Positions 43,513-53,145 are shown, counted from the stretch's first letter. The stretch: 64,000 nucleotides of DNA from Bradyrhizobium campsiandrae (GCF_014529705.1 NZ_JAANIH010000033.1:1-64000); one strand, 5' to 3'. Notes: a model not told the origin generated them from the sequence alone. Numbers and translations are program-made.

Positions 43513-45372
43513 TCACTTCGCTGGATTGGCTTGAGGCTCACCCTTCGCCCACCACGTCTCCGGCAGATAGCCCGAGAGCGCGGTGGCCTGTGGCCGTTCT
43601 ATCCGATTCCAGCGCGCGATCCATTGCTCGGATACGTTAAACAGGGGGATTGTGTAGAAGCCTGCGATCAAGGCGCGGTCGAGCGCCCGCACTGCGTCGA
43701 CGAAATCCGTATGATCACGGGCCTCCAGCAGGGCCTTGATCATGGCATCGACGGCGGGATCCCTTGCGCCCATGTAGTTGCGGGTGCCCGGATTATCGGC
43801 GGCGGCGCCGCCCCAATAGAAATACTGCTCGTTGCCGGGGGAGAGCGACTGGTCCCAGCGGTTCTGGATCATGTCGAACTCGTAAGCGAGCCGGCGCTGG
43901 TCGAACTGCACCGGATCGACCGCGCGGACGCTCACCTCGATGCCGGCGCGCTTGAGGTCGCGCTGGAAGGCGAGCGCGATGCGCTCCTGGTCGCGGGTCG
44001 TCACCAGCATCTCGAAGGTGAAGGGCGCCCTGGTCTTGACGTTGCGCAGCACGGTGCCGTCGAGATCGTAGCCGGCCTCCGACAGCAGCTTGAGGGCCGC
44101 ACGCAGCGTCGTCCGGTCGCGTCCCGAGCCGTCGGTGACGGGCAGGCGGTAGCTGCCATCCATGATGTCTTCGGGGATCTGGGCGGCGAAAGGCTTCAGC
44201 AGTTCGCGCTCGCGCGCATCCGCAGGCCGCGCATAGGCCGACAGCTCGGAGCCTGCGAAATAGCCGGCGACGCGCGAATAGAGCGAGAAGAAATAGTTGC
44301 GGTTGATCAGCTCGAAATCGAACAGCAGCGTGAGGGCCTGGCGCACGCGGATGTCGGCGAAGACGGCACGCCTGGTGTTGAACACCAGGAATTCGGAAGG
44401 CTGCGGCGTGCCGGGCTTGAAGGTGTCGCGGATCACCTCGCCGGTTTTGGCGGCGGGAAAATCATAGCCGTCGTGCCAGCGCAGCGGTTCGTTCTCGACG
44501 CGGAAATCATAGAGGCCGCGCTTGAAGGCTTCGAACTGGCCATTGGCCTCGCGATAATAATCGAGCCGGATCTCGTCGAAATTGAACAGCCCGCGATTGA
44601 CGGGCAAGTCGCGGCCCCAATAATCGGGATTGCGCGTCAAGGTCACGCTGGCGCCGGGCTTCACCGCCGTGACGCGATATGGGCCGGAGGCGATCGGGCC
44701 TGACAGCGTCGTCTCCTCGAAGGTCGCGACGTCGATCGCGTGCTTCGGCAGGATCGGCATCAGGCCGAGGATGAGCGGCAGCTCGCGGTCATTGGCCCCG
44801 GTGAGGTCGAAGCGGACGGTAAGCGGATCGGGCGCTTCGGCCTTGGCGACCTTGGCGTAATATTGCCGGAGATTGGGGCGGCCGTGGTCGCGCAGCAGCT
44901 GCCAGGAGAACAGCACGTCCTCGGCGGTAACAGGCTTGCCGTCGGAGAAGCGGGCGCGGGGATCGATGCGGAACGCGACATAGCTGCGCGAATCGTCGGT
45001 CTCGACGGTCTTGGCGAGCAGGCCGTAGAGCGTGAACGGCTCGTCCTGGCCGCGCGCCAGGAGGCTCTCGACCACGTAAGCGCGAATCGGCTGCACGGCC
45101 AATCCCTTCACGATGAATGGATTGAGACTGTCGAACGTGCCCAGGATGCCCCAGGTCAGGCGGCCGCCCTTGGGAGCATCGGGATTGGCATAGGGCATGT
45201 GGGTGAAGTCGGCGGACAGCGCCGGCTTGCCGTGCATGGCGATCGCATGCACCTCCTCAGCCTGGGTGCCGCCGACCGATCGCCACGCGGCGAGGACCAG
45301 GATCGGAAGGATCAAGGCGAGACGGCAAAGGCGGACACCGGAGCCCTCGCACGGGCGCTGGAACATGAACAT
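43513..45372 (-). CDS. Extracellular solute-binding protein, family 5 (YejA-like peptide binder)
   Basis: 619-residue periplasmic binding protein for an oligopeptide-type ABC importer. An N-terminal signal peptide (LALILPILVLAAWRSVGGTQA) precedes HAIAMHGKPAL and YANPDAPKGGRLTWGILGTFDSLNPF, typical of the YejA/microcin C-type branch. Further family features are RFSDGKPVTAEDVLFSWQLL, GPIASGPYRV, TLTRNPDYWG and QNRWDQSLSPGNEQ. No permease or ATPase genes are adjacent, so it is an orphan binding protein here. The AMP-binding-family gene follows immediately. ATG 45372 and a second ATG 6 bp later are equivalent choices. Confidence 0.88.
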   Translation of the reverse strand: MFMFQRPCEGSGVRLCRLALILPILVLAAWRSVGGTQAEEVHAIAMHGKPALSADFTHMPYANPDAPKGGRLTWGILGTFDSLNPFIVKGLAVQPIRAYVVESLLARGQDEPFTLYGLLAKTVETDDSRSYVAFRIDPRARFSDGKPVTAEDVLFSWQLLRDHGRPNLRQYYAKVAKAEAPDPLTVRFDLTGANDRELPLILGLMPILPKHAIDVATFEETTLSGPIASGPYRVTAVKPGASVTLTRNPDYWGRDLPVNRGLFNFDEIRLDYYREANGQFEAFKRGLYDFRVENEPLRWHDGYDFPAAKTGEVIRDTFKPGTPQPSEFLVFNTRRAVFADIRVRQALTLLFDFELINRNYFFSLYSRVAGYFAGSELSAYARPADARERELLKPFAAQIPEDIMDGSYRLPVTDGSGRDRTTLRAALKLLSEAGYDLDGTVLRNVKTRAPFTFEMLVTTRDQERIALAFQRDLKRAGIEVSVRAVDPVQFDQRRLAYEFDMIQNRWDQSLSPGNEQYFYWGGAAADNPGTRNYMGARDPAVDAMIKALLEARDHTDFVDAVRALDRALIAGFYTIPLFNVSEQWIARWNRIERPQATALSGYLPETWWAKGEPQANPAK

Positions 45373-45629
45373 TCGGACACGTTGATTCGAGGGCCGGTGG
45401 GCCTGAATCCTATCACAGGGATTTCACTGAGCGCCCGTCCGGATGGGGCCAAAGGCGCTTGTCGGCATTGATCTTTCCGTCGGCCACGTTAAGAAGGCAC
45501 GCAATCGCGCACGAGCGCCGAGCCCGTCACTTAACTGCCTCAATTGACGGGGAGAGAGCCGCGCCCGGCGGCTTGGTTCGGTGCTTCGGAGCGGTTCGGG
45601 CACTTCCCGTTCAGAAAGGGTTTTCTGCA

Positions 45630-46448
45630 ATGAATTTCCGTTATTTGGCCGCGTCCGTCCGGCCGCGCGGGCGAGTTCTCGCCCTGTTGACGGCGACGGC
45701 CCTGGCCATTCCGTTTGCCGCCGAAGCCCAGACCCCCGCACCGGCTCCGGGCGCCCCCAAGGCTGCCCCGAAAGCCGCGCCGAAGGCTGCCCCCAAGGCG
45801 CCGGCTCCGGCCGCCGCACCGGCTCCCCAGGCCCAGCAGGCCCCGGCCCAGCAGGGTGCTCCGGCAGCGCAGGGCGGCCAGCCCGCCGATCAGCAGATCC
45901 AGCTGATCTACGCGCCCTGGACCAAGTTCTGCCTCAAGGGCCAGGACGCCAACGCCAAGCAGGTCTGCTTCACCGGCAAGGACGGCCGCATCGAATCAGG
46001 CCAGCCGGTTATCGCGGCCGTGATCATCGAGCCGGAAGGTGAGCCCAAGAAGATCCTGCGCGTGACGCTGCCGCTCGGCATGCAGCTCGTGCACGGCACC
46101 CGCATCATCGTCGACAACAATCCACCGCTGCAAAGCCCTTATGTGATCTGCTTCCAGAACGGCTGCATGTCGGACTACGAGGCGACCCCCGAGCTCCTCG
46201 CCAACATGAAGAAGGGGCAGAACCTCGTGGTGCAGGCGATCAACGCCAATGGTGCGCCGCTGACCCTGCCGCTGCCGCTCGCCGGCGAATTCCAGAAGGC
46301 CTATGACGGTCCGCCGACCGATCCGAAAGTGTTCGAGGAAACGCAGAAGAAGCTGCAGGAAGAGCTTCAGAAGAAGGCCGAGGAGCTGCAGAAGAAGCAG
46401 CAGCAGCAGGGCACGCCTCCGGGCGCGCCGGTGGCCGGCCAGAAGTAG
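45630..46448 (+). CDS. Invasion-associated locus B (IalB) family exported protein
   Basis: 272 residues with a signal peptide (VLALLTATALAIPFAAEAQ), an Ala/Pro/Lys-rich linker containing the tandem unit APKA (DNA repeat about 45755-45805), and an IalB domain at about 90-225. The domain has conserved cysteines in WTKFCLKG, KQVCFTG, YVICFQNGCMSDYEA and the usual VIIEPEG and LPLGMQLVHGTRI segments. A C-terminal Glu/Lys/Gln coiled-coil tail (EELQKKAEELQKK) is an addition. IalB proteins are periplasmic or outer-membrane-associated; they were first noted in Bartonella but are widespread in free-living rhizobia, so invasion is not implied. ATG 45630 follows the AAAGGG signal. A strong terminator lies 25 bp downstream. 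Confidence 0.88.
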   Translation: MNFRYLAASVRPRGRVLALLTATALAIPFAAEAQTPAPAPGAPKAAPKAAPKAAPKAPAPAAAPAPQAQQAPAQQGAPAAQGGQPADQQIQLIYAPWTKFCLKGQDANAKQVCFTGKDGRIESGQPVIAAVIIEPEGEPKKILRVTLPLGMQLVHGTRIIVDNNPPLQSPYVICFQNGCMSDYEATPELLANMKKGQNLVVQAINANGAPLTLPLPLAGEFQKAYDGPPTDPKVFEETQKKLQEELQKKAEELQKKQQQQGTPPGAPVAGQK

Positions 46449-46472
46449 TCGGGCTCAGCTCCCGGACATGCA

Positions 46473-46500
46473 AAAGGCGCTCGTCTCGAGCGCCTTTTTT
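46473..46500 (+). terminator. Rho-independent terminator after the IalB gene
   Basis: Stem AAAGGCGCTCG / CGAGCGCCTTT (11 bp, 3 nt loop TCT), with its 3' arm running into TTTTTT. It ends transcription of the IalB-family gene 25 bp after its stop. Confidence 0.9.
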
Positions 46501-46547
46501 GCTGCCTGCTTTGGATTTTGTTGGCGGTCAGAACCTCGCCGGTCTGG

Positions 46548-47936
46548 ATGAATCGATGGGGATCCCCACATCGGTGTCGCAATCGGGAGCTGGCGGACTT
46601 GGGCTCGGGTTTTCCGGACGACGCGAAAATACGCGCAATTCTGATGGATCGGATCGATGCCCGGCGCCGAGGCGTTGGCCTGGTCGTCGGCGTCATCGAC
46701 CAGGACGGGCATCGGATCATCGGGTACGGAAAGGTCGATAAAGGCGATCATCGGATCCCGGATGGCGACACGCTGTTCGAGATTGGCTCGGTGACAAAGA
46801 CCTTCACCTCGCTGCTGCTGGCCGACATGGCGGAACGCGGCGAAATCTCTCTGCATGATCCAGCCGCCAAGCATCTGCCCGTGGGCGTGACCCTGCCAAC
46901 GCGTGGCGGCAAACAGATCACGCTGTTCGACCTGGCGACCCATACATCCGGCCTGCCGGCGATGCCCAGCAATTTCGACCCCGGCGATCTGGCCAACCCT
47001 TTTGGGGATTATTCCATCGACAGGCTCTATCAGTTCGTCACCAGCCACGTCCTCAGCCGGGACATCGGCACGACCTACCAATACTCCAATCTTGGTGTTG
47101 GCCTGCTCGGCCATATCCTCGAGCTTCGTACGGGTCTCGACTACGAGACGCTGGTGCGACAACGGATCACCGGGCCGCTGGGCATGGCCAGCACTGCCAT
47201 CAACCTTCCACCTGCGCTGACCGCGCGGCTTGCGCGAGGTCATGATCAAGGTCTGCGGCCGGTCCGCAACTGGACCCTGGCAGCGCTCGCCGGCGCCGGA
47301 GCCCTGCGCTCCACGGCAAACGATCTCGTTCGGTTCATGGCGGCCGAACTCGGCTTCGTCGAGATCTCTCTCGGACGGGCAATGTCGGCGCAACTGCGTC
47401 CGCGTCGTCCAACCGACACGAAGAACATGGAGACCGCACTCGGCTGGTTTGTTGTGAAGACTCCGACCAGGGAAGTCGCGTTCCATGGTGGCGGCACCGC
47501 CGGCTATCAGAGCTTTCTGGGGATCGATCTGGCGCGACGCATGGGCGTCGTGGTTCTCGGCAATGCTTTCGCCATGAATGGCGTCGGCGATATTGGCTTT
47601 CATCTGATCACCGGCAGCCCGCTCGCACAAGACAACAGGCCTGTCAGGATTGCTCTCGGTGCCGCCGCCCTCGAACGCTATGTGGGGCGATACAGGGTGC
47701 TACCGACGGCCGTGCTGTCCATCACCCGCGAGGCCGACCGGCTGTTTGCGCAGCTTGTCATCGATGGGGCCGAACAGCAGCGCTCAGCCTATGAGCTTCA
47801 CCCGGATGCGCCCGATCATTTTTACTGGGATGCCGATGACACCGAGATCAGCTTTCAGGTCGGTCCTGACGGCCGCGTGACGGGTCTGGTTGCGCATCGA
47901 TATGGGCGCGACACCCAGGGAATCCGCCTCGCTTAG
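46548..47936 (+). CDS. Serine hydrolase, beta-lactamase / penicillin-binding-like family
   Basis: 462 residues from ATG 46548. It has a class C beta-lactamase/DD-peptidase-type domain with the S-x-x-K nucleophile motif in EIGSVTKTF, Y-x-N in YQYSNLGVG, and HGGGTAGY as the KTG-equivalent box. THTSGLP and GPLGMASTAI are also typical. A C-terminal lipocalin-like segment (AALERYVGRYRVLP) follows, as in many esterase/peptidase relatives (EstB, AmpH). No signal peptide is visible from this start. The start is uncertain: no ribosome-binding site is clear, TTG 46518 lies close to the terminator, and ATG 46641 would also keep the core domain. It converges on hspQ with a 4 bp overlap. Confidence 0.85.
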   Translation: MNRWGSPHRCRNRELADLGSGFPDDAKIRAILMDRIDARRRGVGLVVGVIDQDGHRIIGYGKVDKGDHRIPDGDTLFEIGSVTKTFTSLLLADMAERGEISLHDPAAKHLPVGVTLPTRGGKQITLFDLATHTSGLPAMPSNFDPGDLANPFGDYSIDRLYQFVTSHVLSRDIGTTYQYSNLGVGLLGHILELRTGLDYETLVRQRITGPLGMASTAINLPPALTARLARGHDQGLRPVRNWTLAALAGAGALRSTANDLVRFMAAELGFVEISLGRAMSAQLRPRRPTDTKNMETALGWFVVKTPTREVAFHGGGTAGYQSFLGIDLARRMGVVVLGNAFAMNGVGDIGFHLITGSPLAQDNRPVRIALGAAALERYVGRYRVLPTAVLSITREADRLFAQLVIDGAEQQRSAYELHPDAPDHFYWDADDTEISFQVGPDGRVTGLVAHRYGRDTQGIRLA

Positions 47937-48265
47937 TTCAAGGAGGGATTGCGCGGGCGGTAGCCGCCATCCTTGTTCTTGATGAAGATCTCGGCGACCT
48001 GGGAATGTCGGATCGGCTCGCCGGACTCGTCGGGCAACAGGTTCTGCTCGGAGACGTAGGCGACGTACTCGGACTCCGCGTTCTCCGCGAGCAGATGATA
48101 GAAGGGCTGGTCCTTGTGGGGCCGCACCTCCTCGGGGATCGACAGCCACCACTCCTCGGTGTTGTTGAATTCCGGATCGATGTCGAAGATCACCCCCCGG
48201 AACGAGAAGATCCGGTGGCGCACGACCTGTCCGATCTGGAACTTGGCTGTCCGCGCTTTAATCAT
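47933..48265 (-). CDS. hspQ: Heat shock protein HspQ / YccV-like
   Basis: 110-residue single-domain protein of the YccV/HspQ family, originally described as a hemimethylated-DNA-binding protein and linked to Lon-dependent proteolysis of DnaA in enterobacteria. Diagnostic segments are FQIGQVVRHRIFSFRGVIFDIDP, WWLSIPEEVRPHKDQPFYHLLAE and YVAYVSEQNLLPDESGEP. Length and ATG 48265 fit the family. Confidence 0.92.
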   Translation of the reverse strand: MIKARTAKFQIGQVVRHRIFSFRGVIFDIDPEFNNTEEWWLSIPEEVRPHKDQPFYHLLAENAESEYVAYVSEQNLLPDESGEPIRHSQVAEIFIKNKDGGYRPRNPSLN

Positions 48266-48371
48266 TCCCCGTCGATAGACCAGGATTGTGGCCGATGCTA
48301 GTGGCCTTATTGGGAATTAACCCTCGGCCGCGGGATAGATAGCCGGCAGGTCTTCAGAAAACACTTCATCA

Positions 48372-49325
48372 ATGGCCGATATCCTCAATCTAGCACTACC
48401 TTATTTTGGCTTGATCTTCGTCGGCTTCGCCTGCGGCAAGGCGAAGGCGCTGCCGGAATCAGGCCTCGCTTGGATGAACTTCTTCCTGCTCTACGTGTCG
48501 CTGCCGGCGCTGCTGTTCGCGATCATGTCGAAGACGCCGTTTTCGGAGTTGAACAACCCGCCGTTTCTGGTCGCAACCACGCTGTCGACGGTCGCGGCGT
48601 TCAGCATCGCGCTGGTGGTCGGCAAGCTGCTTGGTGGGCTGACGCTACGCGAAGCGACGCTCGCGGGCCTGTCCGGCGGTTACGGCAATATCGGCTACAT
48701 GGGGCCGGGCCTTGCGCTCGCCGTGCTCGGGCCCAAGGCCTCGGCGCCGACCGCGCTGATCTTCTGCTGCGACAGCATCTTCCTGTTCACGGCCGTGCCT
48801 TTGCTGATCGAGCTGTCGGACCGCGATCATCCCTCGATCGTGCATGCCTTCGGCGTGGTGCTGAAGCAGATCGTGCTCAATCCGCTGATCATGTCGGCCT
48901 GCTTCGGCGCGGCCGTGGCGGCGCTTCACATCGAGCTGCCGGTGGCGCTCGACCGCACCATCACTTTCCTCCAGAACGCAGCCGCGCCGACCGCGCTGTT
49001 CGTGCTCGGTGTGACGGTGGCGCTGCGCCCGTTCGATCGCGTGCCCTGGGAGGTGCCCGGTGTGATCGCAGTCAAACTCCTGATCCATCCGCTCGCAGCG
49101 TTCGGCCTGATGCTGGCGTTCGGCCCGTTCGCGCAGCCCTGGGCCGCCACGGCCATCCTGATGGCTTCGCTGCCGCCGGCGCTCAATGTGTTCGTGATCG
49201 CCCGTCAGAACGATGCCTGGATCGAATCCGCATCCGTCGCCGTGCTGCTCGGCACGTTTGCATCGGTGGTCACGCTGACCAGCGTGATGTGGCTGCTTCA
49301 GACCGGCCGGCTGGCGTTTCCGTAA
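48372..49325 (+). CDS. AEC family transporter (auxin efflux carrier-like permease)
   Basis: 317 residues with about ten hydrophobic helices across the whole length, typical of the AEC family (malonate, malate or auxin-type permeases). Family features are NFFLLYVSLPALLF in the first half, GGYGNIGYMGPGLAL in the conserved helix 4/5 region, and AAAPTALFVLGVTVALRP in the second half. The substrate cannot be predicted. It lies convergent with the UbiH-like gene with only 3 bp between stops. Confidence 0.9.
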   Translation: MADILNLALPYFGLIFVGFACGKAKALPESGLAWMNFFLLYVSLPALLFAIMSKTPFSELNNPPFLVATTLSTVAAFSIALVVGKLLGGLTLREATLAGLSGGYGNIGYMGPGLALAVLGPKASAPTALIFCCDSIFLFTAVPLLIELSDRDHPSIVHAFGVVLKQIVLNPLIMSACFGAAVAALHIELPVALDRTITFLQNAAAPTALFVLGVTVALRPFDRVPWEVPGVIAVKLLIHPLAAFGLMLAFGPFAQPWAATAILMASLPPALNVFVIARQNDAWIESASVAVLLGTFASVVTLTSVMWLLQTGRLAFP

Positions 49326-49328
49326 GGG

Positions 49329-50513
49329 CTACCTCCGCCACGTCGGCGTCAGGCCTTCGCGCATGGCAAAACGGCGCAGCGGGCCGATGGCACCTAACAG
49401 GTGCATGCCGACGGCGCGGACCGGTTGCAGCGGCAGGAAATCGTTGAGCAGCGAGCGGTTGGCGATGTCGATCGCAAATGTGCGGCTCAAGATGTCGGGC
49501 CGCCGCGCCCGGTCGTAGCGCTTGAGCAGGTCGGGCGCGCCGGGATCCTGACCTGATGCGATGGCGTCGCCGGCAAGTCTGGCGATGTCGGCAGCATCCC
49601 GCAGACCGAGATTGAGGCCTTGGGCACCGATCGGAGGAACCACGTGGGCGGCTTCGCCGACCAGGGCGATGCGGTCGCGCCCGAAGGATTGCGGCCGTTC
49701 GATCGCCAGCGGAAACAGATGGCGGCCGGGTTCGACCGTCATGCGGCCGAGGATCGAATGCGACTGTTTCTCAATCGCAACGGAGAGCTCCTCGTCGCTT
49801 AAAGTCCGTAGCCGTTCGGCTTCGGCAGGCGCACAAACCCAGACGATGCTGGACCGATCGCCGGGCAGGGGCACGAACACGCATGGCCCGTGCGGCGTGT
49901 GGAACTCGGTCGAGACGTTGCGATGCGGCCTGCCATGGCCGACGTTGAATGTCAGCGCCGTTTGGGCCAGGTCGCGCCGCGTCACCGCAATGCCGGCGGC
50001 CTCCCGGCACAGCGAGTGCCGCCCATCGGCGCCGACCACGAGGCGCGCGGTCAGGAACTGGCCGGAGGCTGTGCGGATCGCGACATCTTCGGCTTCGATC
50101 ACGACGCTTTCGGCCTCGTCGTCGAAACGCACGAGATTGGGCAATTCGGCCGCGCGCGCCTCGAGCGCCAGCATCAGCGAGCGGTTGTCGATGTTGTAGC
50201 CGAACGCATCGAGCCCGATCTCATGGCAGGAGAAGCGGACCTCGGGGCTGCGGAACAAGCGGCCGGTGTCGTCGACGAGGCGCATCACCTCGAGCGCGGC
50301 CGCCTTGTCCTTGCAGCGCGACCACACGTCGAGGCTCTCGAGGAGATCGAGGGAGGTACCCAGCAGCGCCGTGGTCCTGTTGTCGGCATAGGGCAGGCGC
50401 CGGGCCACCAGCGCGGTCCGCGCCCCGCGCTGAGCCAATGCAATTCCCGCCGCAAGGCCGGCCGGTCCGCCGCCGATAACGCTGGCGTCAAAGAGTGTCG
50501 ATGCGTCTGTCAT
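49329..50513 (-). CDS. UbiH/UbiF/VisC/COQ6 family FAD-dependent hydroxylase
   Basis: 394-residue class A flavoprotein monooxygenase, probably acting on the ubiquinone ring. The FAD-binding motif is VIGGGPAGLAAGIALAQRG, the DG motif is VVGADGRHSLCREAAG, and the second FAD motif is RIALVGEAAHVVPPIGAQGLNLGLRDAA; all three belong to the UbiH family. Which ring position it hydroxylates cannot be told from sequence alone, and rhizobia may use one or two such enzymes. It is divergent from pcs with about 130 bp between them. Confidence 0.87.
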   Translation of the reverse strand: MTDASTLFDASVIGGGPAGLAAGIALAQRGARTALVARRLPYADNRTTALLGTSLDLLESLDVWSRCKDKAAALEVMRLVDDTGRLFRSPEVRFSCHEIGLDAFGYNIDNRSLMLALEARAAELPNLVRFDDEAESVVIEAEDVAIRTASGQFLTARLVVGADGRHSLCREAAGIAVTRRDLAQTALTFNVGHGRPHRNVSTEFHTPHGPCVFVPLPGDRSSIVWVCAPAEAERLRTLSDEELSVAIEKQSHSILGRMTVEPGRHLFPLAIERPQSFGRDRIALVGEAAHVVPPIGAQGLNLGLRDAADIARLAGDAIASGQDPGAPDLLKRYDRARRPDILSRTFAIDIANRSLLNDFLPLQPVRAVGMHLLGAIGPLRRFAMREGLTPTWRR

Positions 50514-50641
50514 GGAACGACATTTGACATGGCCTGCGGCAAATTCAAGCCCACCTATTTTGCCTGATTTTATGACCGATTGCGCGGCGCAATGCCGCGA
50601 CGGCGGATGTGCAAACCGGTCCCATTCTGCTAGCAGGAGCT

Positions 50642-51367
50642 ATGGACAGCCAAGAGGATTCCCTCAAGCCGACGCCCGTGATCCGTGCCGCGGCATTCTC
50701 GGTGCACATCTTCACCGCCTTCGGCGCGGCGATCGCGCTGCTCGCGATGCTGGAGGCCGTGCGCGAGCACTGGGCGGCGATGTTCGGCTGGCTGGGCGTT
50801 GCCCTCGTCATCGATGCCATCGACGGGCCGATGGCGCGGCTGCTCGACGTCAAGACCGTGCAGCCGAACTGGTCGGGCGACGTGCTGGATCTCGTGGTCG
50901 ATTTCGTCACCTATGTGTTCGTGCCGGCCTATGCGATCGTGGCGAGCGGCATGTTGCTGCCGGTGGCGGCACCTCTGCTCGGCATCGCCATCATCGTCAC
51001 CAGCGCACTCTACTTCGCCGATCTGCGCATGAAGGCGGATGACAATCATTTCCGCGGCTTTCCGGCGCTGTGGAATGCGGCGGCGTTCTATTTGTTCCTG
51101 CTGCACTGGCCGCCGCTGTCGTCGACGCTGCTGGTCGCAGCCCTCGTGGTGCTGACCTTCGTGCCGTTTCACGTGCTGCATCCGGTTCGCGTGGTGCGGC
51201 TGCGCTGGCTGACGATGTCGCTGATCGTGCTGTGGGGCTTGCTCGCCTTCTATGCGCTGGAGATGGATTTTCATGCCGGCCCCGGCGTCACGATTGCACT
51301 TTGTGCCATCGCGCTCTGGATCGCCTTCAGCGATGCCCTGATCCGCCTGGCGAGATCCTTCGCGTGA
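50642..51367 (+). CDS. pcs: Phosphatidylcholine synthase
   Basis: Condenses CDP-diacylglycerol with choline to phosphatidylcholine, the choline-dependent route of rhizobia and other host-associated bacteria. The 241-residue inner-membrane protein has about eight helices and the CDP-alcohol phosphatidyltransferase signature DGPMARLLDVKTVQPNWSGD..DLVVD (residues about 60-86), in which the PNWSGD spacer is characteristic of Pcs. ATG 50642 has GCAGGAG just upstream. The stop overlaps the next gene by 1 bp (TGATG), so the two are probably cotranscribed and coupled. Confidence 0.93.
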   Translation: MDSQEDSLKPTPVIRAAAFSVHIFTAFGAAIALLAMLEAVREHWAAMFGWLGVALVIDAIDGPMARLLDVKTVQPNWSGDVLDLVVDFVTYVFVPAYAIVASGMLLPVAAPLLGIAIIVTSALYFADLRMKADDNHFRGFPALWNAAAFYLFLLHWPPLSSTLLVAALVVLTFVPFHVLHPVRVVRLRWLTMSLIVLWGLLAFYALEMDFHAGPGVTIALCAIALWIAFSDALIRLARSFA

Positions 51368-52110
51368 TGCATTTGCTGACCAGCCCCGAGGCCTGGGCCG
51401 CGTTGCTCACTTTGACGTCGCTCGAGATCGTGCTCGGCATCGACAACGTCATCTTCCTGTCGGTGATCGTCTCGCGCATTCCCGAGCAGCAGGCCCATCG
51501 TGCCCGCCAGATCGGGCTGGCGCTGGCACTGGTCTTCCGCATCATCCTGCTCAGCCTGCTGGTCTGGCTGATCGGCCTGACCGCGCCGGTGTTCTCAGCT
51601 GCAGGCTACGATTTCTCCTGGCGCGACCTCATCCTGATTGGCGGCGGCCTGTTCCTGATCGCCAAGGCGACGCACGAGATCCACGCCGAGGTCGAAGCCG
51701 ATGACGGCGAGGGCAAGCAGGACACCGGCGGCAGCGCCTTCTTCTGGGTGATCCTCCAGATCGTGGTGGTCGACATCGTGTTCTCGCTGGACTCGATCAT
51801 CACCGCGATCGGCATGGCGCAGGACATCGAGATCATGATCGCGGCGGTCGTGATCGCCTGCCTGATCATGTACATTTCGTCGGGACCCGTGGCGCGATTC
51901 GTCGCAGAGCATCCAACCACCAAGATGCTGGCGCTGGCATTCCTGGTGCTGATCGGCGTCGCCCTGGTCGCGGACGGATTCAAATTCCACATTCCGCGGG
52001 GCTACATCTATTTTGCGATTGCGTTCTCCGCGGCGGTCGAGTTCTTCAACGTGCTGGCCAAGCGCAATCGCAGCAAGCCGGCAAGCGGCCCGTCCAGCCG
52101 TTCCGACTGA
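51367..52110 (+). CDS. TerC family integral membrane protein
   Basis: 247 residues and about seven membrane helices. The conserved acidic motifs of TerC-like proteins are present: LEIVLGIDNVIFLSV near the N-terminus and VVVDIVFSLDSIITAIGM in the centre, with RVxx-type segment LALVFRIILLSLL. TerC relatives are linked to metal handling (manganese efflux, metallation of exported proteins), although the family name derives from tellurium resistance; the role here is open. ATG 51367 overlaps the pcs stop by one base; GTG 51364 is one codon earlier. A cytoplasmic acidic loop (HAEVEADDGEGKQD) splits the two halves. Confidence 0.88.
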   Translation: MHLLTSPEAWAALLTLTSLEIVLGIDNVIFLSVIVSRIPEQQAHRARQIGLALALVFRIILLSLLVWLIGLTAPVFSAAGYDFSWRDLILIGGGLFLIAKATHEIHAEVEADDGEGKQDTGGSAFFWVILQIVVVDIVFSLDSIITAIGMAQDIEIMIAAVVIACLIMYISSGPVARFVAEHPTTKMLALAFLVLIGVALVADGFKFHIPRGYIYFAIAFSAAVEFFNVLAKRNRSKPASGPSSRSD

Positions 52111-52170
52111 TCGAGTTGACAAGGCGGGCGCTATGTCTTTCGCTTCGCCTGAGGAAGAGGAGGTCAGGTG

Positions 52171-53145
52171 ATGACCAAAGCCGTGCGCGTGCACAAGGTC
52201 GGGGGCCCGGAGGCCCTGGTCTATGAGAGCGTCGAGGTGCCCCCGCCAGGCCCCGGCGAGGTGCGCATTCGCCAGCATGCGGTCGGCCTGAACTTCATCG
52301 ACGTGTACTATCGCACCGGTCTCTACAAGGCGCCGGGGCTGCCCTTCATCGCCGGCAACGAGGCCTCCGGCGAGGTCGTTGCCGTGGGACCGGGCGTGAC
52401 GCATTTCCATCCCGGCGATCGTGTCGCCTATTACCACAATCTCGGCGCGTATACGGGCGAGCGCAACATCCCCTGGGAGAAGCTGGTCAAGCTGCCCGAC
52501 CACATCACCCACGAGCAGGGCGCCGTGCTGATGCTCAAGGGCCTGACCGTCTGGTACCTGCTGCACAAGACCTTCAAGGTCGAGCCGCATCACCGCGTGC
52601 TGATCCATGCCGCGGCCGGCGGCATTGGCCTTCTGGCCTGCCAATGGGCGCGGGCGCTCGGCGCGCATGTCATCGGCACCGTCGGTTCGCGCGAGAAGGC
52701 CGAGCTTGCCGAGGCCAATGGCTGCGACCACGTCATCCTGTACAATGAAGAAGACTTCGTCGCGCGGGTGAAGCAGATCAGCCGCAACGAGGGCTGCGAT
52801 GTGGTTTACGACGGCGTCGGCAAGGCGACGTTCCCGGGCTCGCTGTCCTGCCTGAAGCCGCGCGGCATGTTCGTCTCGTTCGGCAATGCCTCAGGGCCCG
52901 TGCCGCCGTTCTCGATCGCCGAGCTCAACAATCACGGCTCGCTGTTTGCGACGCGGCCCAAGCTCAACGACTATATCGGCACGCGCAAGGAGCTGCTGGA
53001 AGGCGCCGACACGCTGTTCGCCGCCGTCATCAACGGCAAGCTGCACGTGCCGATCAATCACGCCTATGCGCTGAAGGATGCCGCCAAGGCGCATATCGAC
53101 CTCGAAAGCCGCAAGACCACGGGCGCGTCGATCTTGAAGCCGTGA
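52171..53145 (+). CDS. NADPH:quinone oxidoreductase, zeta-crystallin type
   Basis: 324-residue medium-chain dehydrogenase/reductase without zinc ligands. The N-terminal GroES-like domain has GLNFIDVYYRTGLYKAPGLPF and NEASGEVVAVGPGV. The Rossmann domain has HAAAGGIGLLACQWARALGAHVIGTV, in which AAxGGxGxxxxQ is the NADPH motif. The quinone-reductase signature GDVVYDGVGKATF-like segment (CDVVYDGVGKATFPGSL) is also present. It reduces quinones, probably as an oxidative-stress enzyme. AGGAGGTC is just upstream of ATG 52171. Confidence 0.92.
   Translation: MTKAVRVHKVGGPEALVYESVEVPPPGPGEVRIRQHAVGLNFIDVYYRTGLYKAPGLPFIAGNEASGEVVAVGPGVTHFHPGDRVAYYHNLGAYTGERNIPWEKLVKLPDHITHEQGAVLMLKGLTVWYLLHKTFKVEPHHRVLIHAAAGGIGLLACQWARALGAHVIGTVGSREKAELAEANGCDHVILYNEEDFVARVKQISRNEGCDVVYDGVGKATFPGSLSCLKPRGMFVSFGNASGPVPPFSIAELNNHGSLFATRPKLNDYIGTRKELLEGADTLFAAVINGKLHVPINHAYALKDAAKAHIDLESRKTTGASILKP

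Noticed and set aside
43531..44703. 390-codon plus-strand frame opposite the YejA-like gene
   Set aside because: Shadow of a well-supported gene; no motif.
45755..45805. Tandem DNA repeat as a separate mobile or regulatory element
   Set aside because: It is simply the coding sequence of the Ala-Pro-Lys linker in the IalB-family protein.
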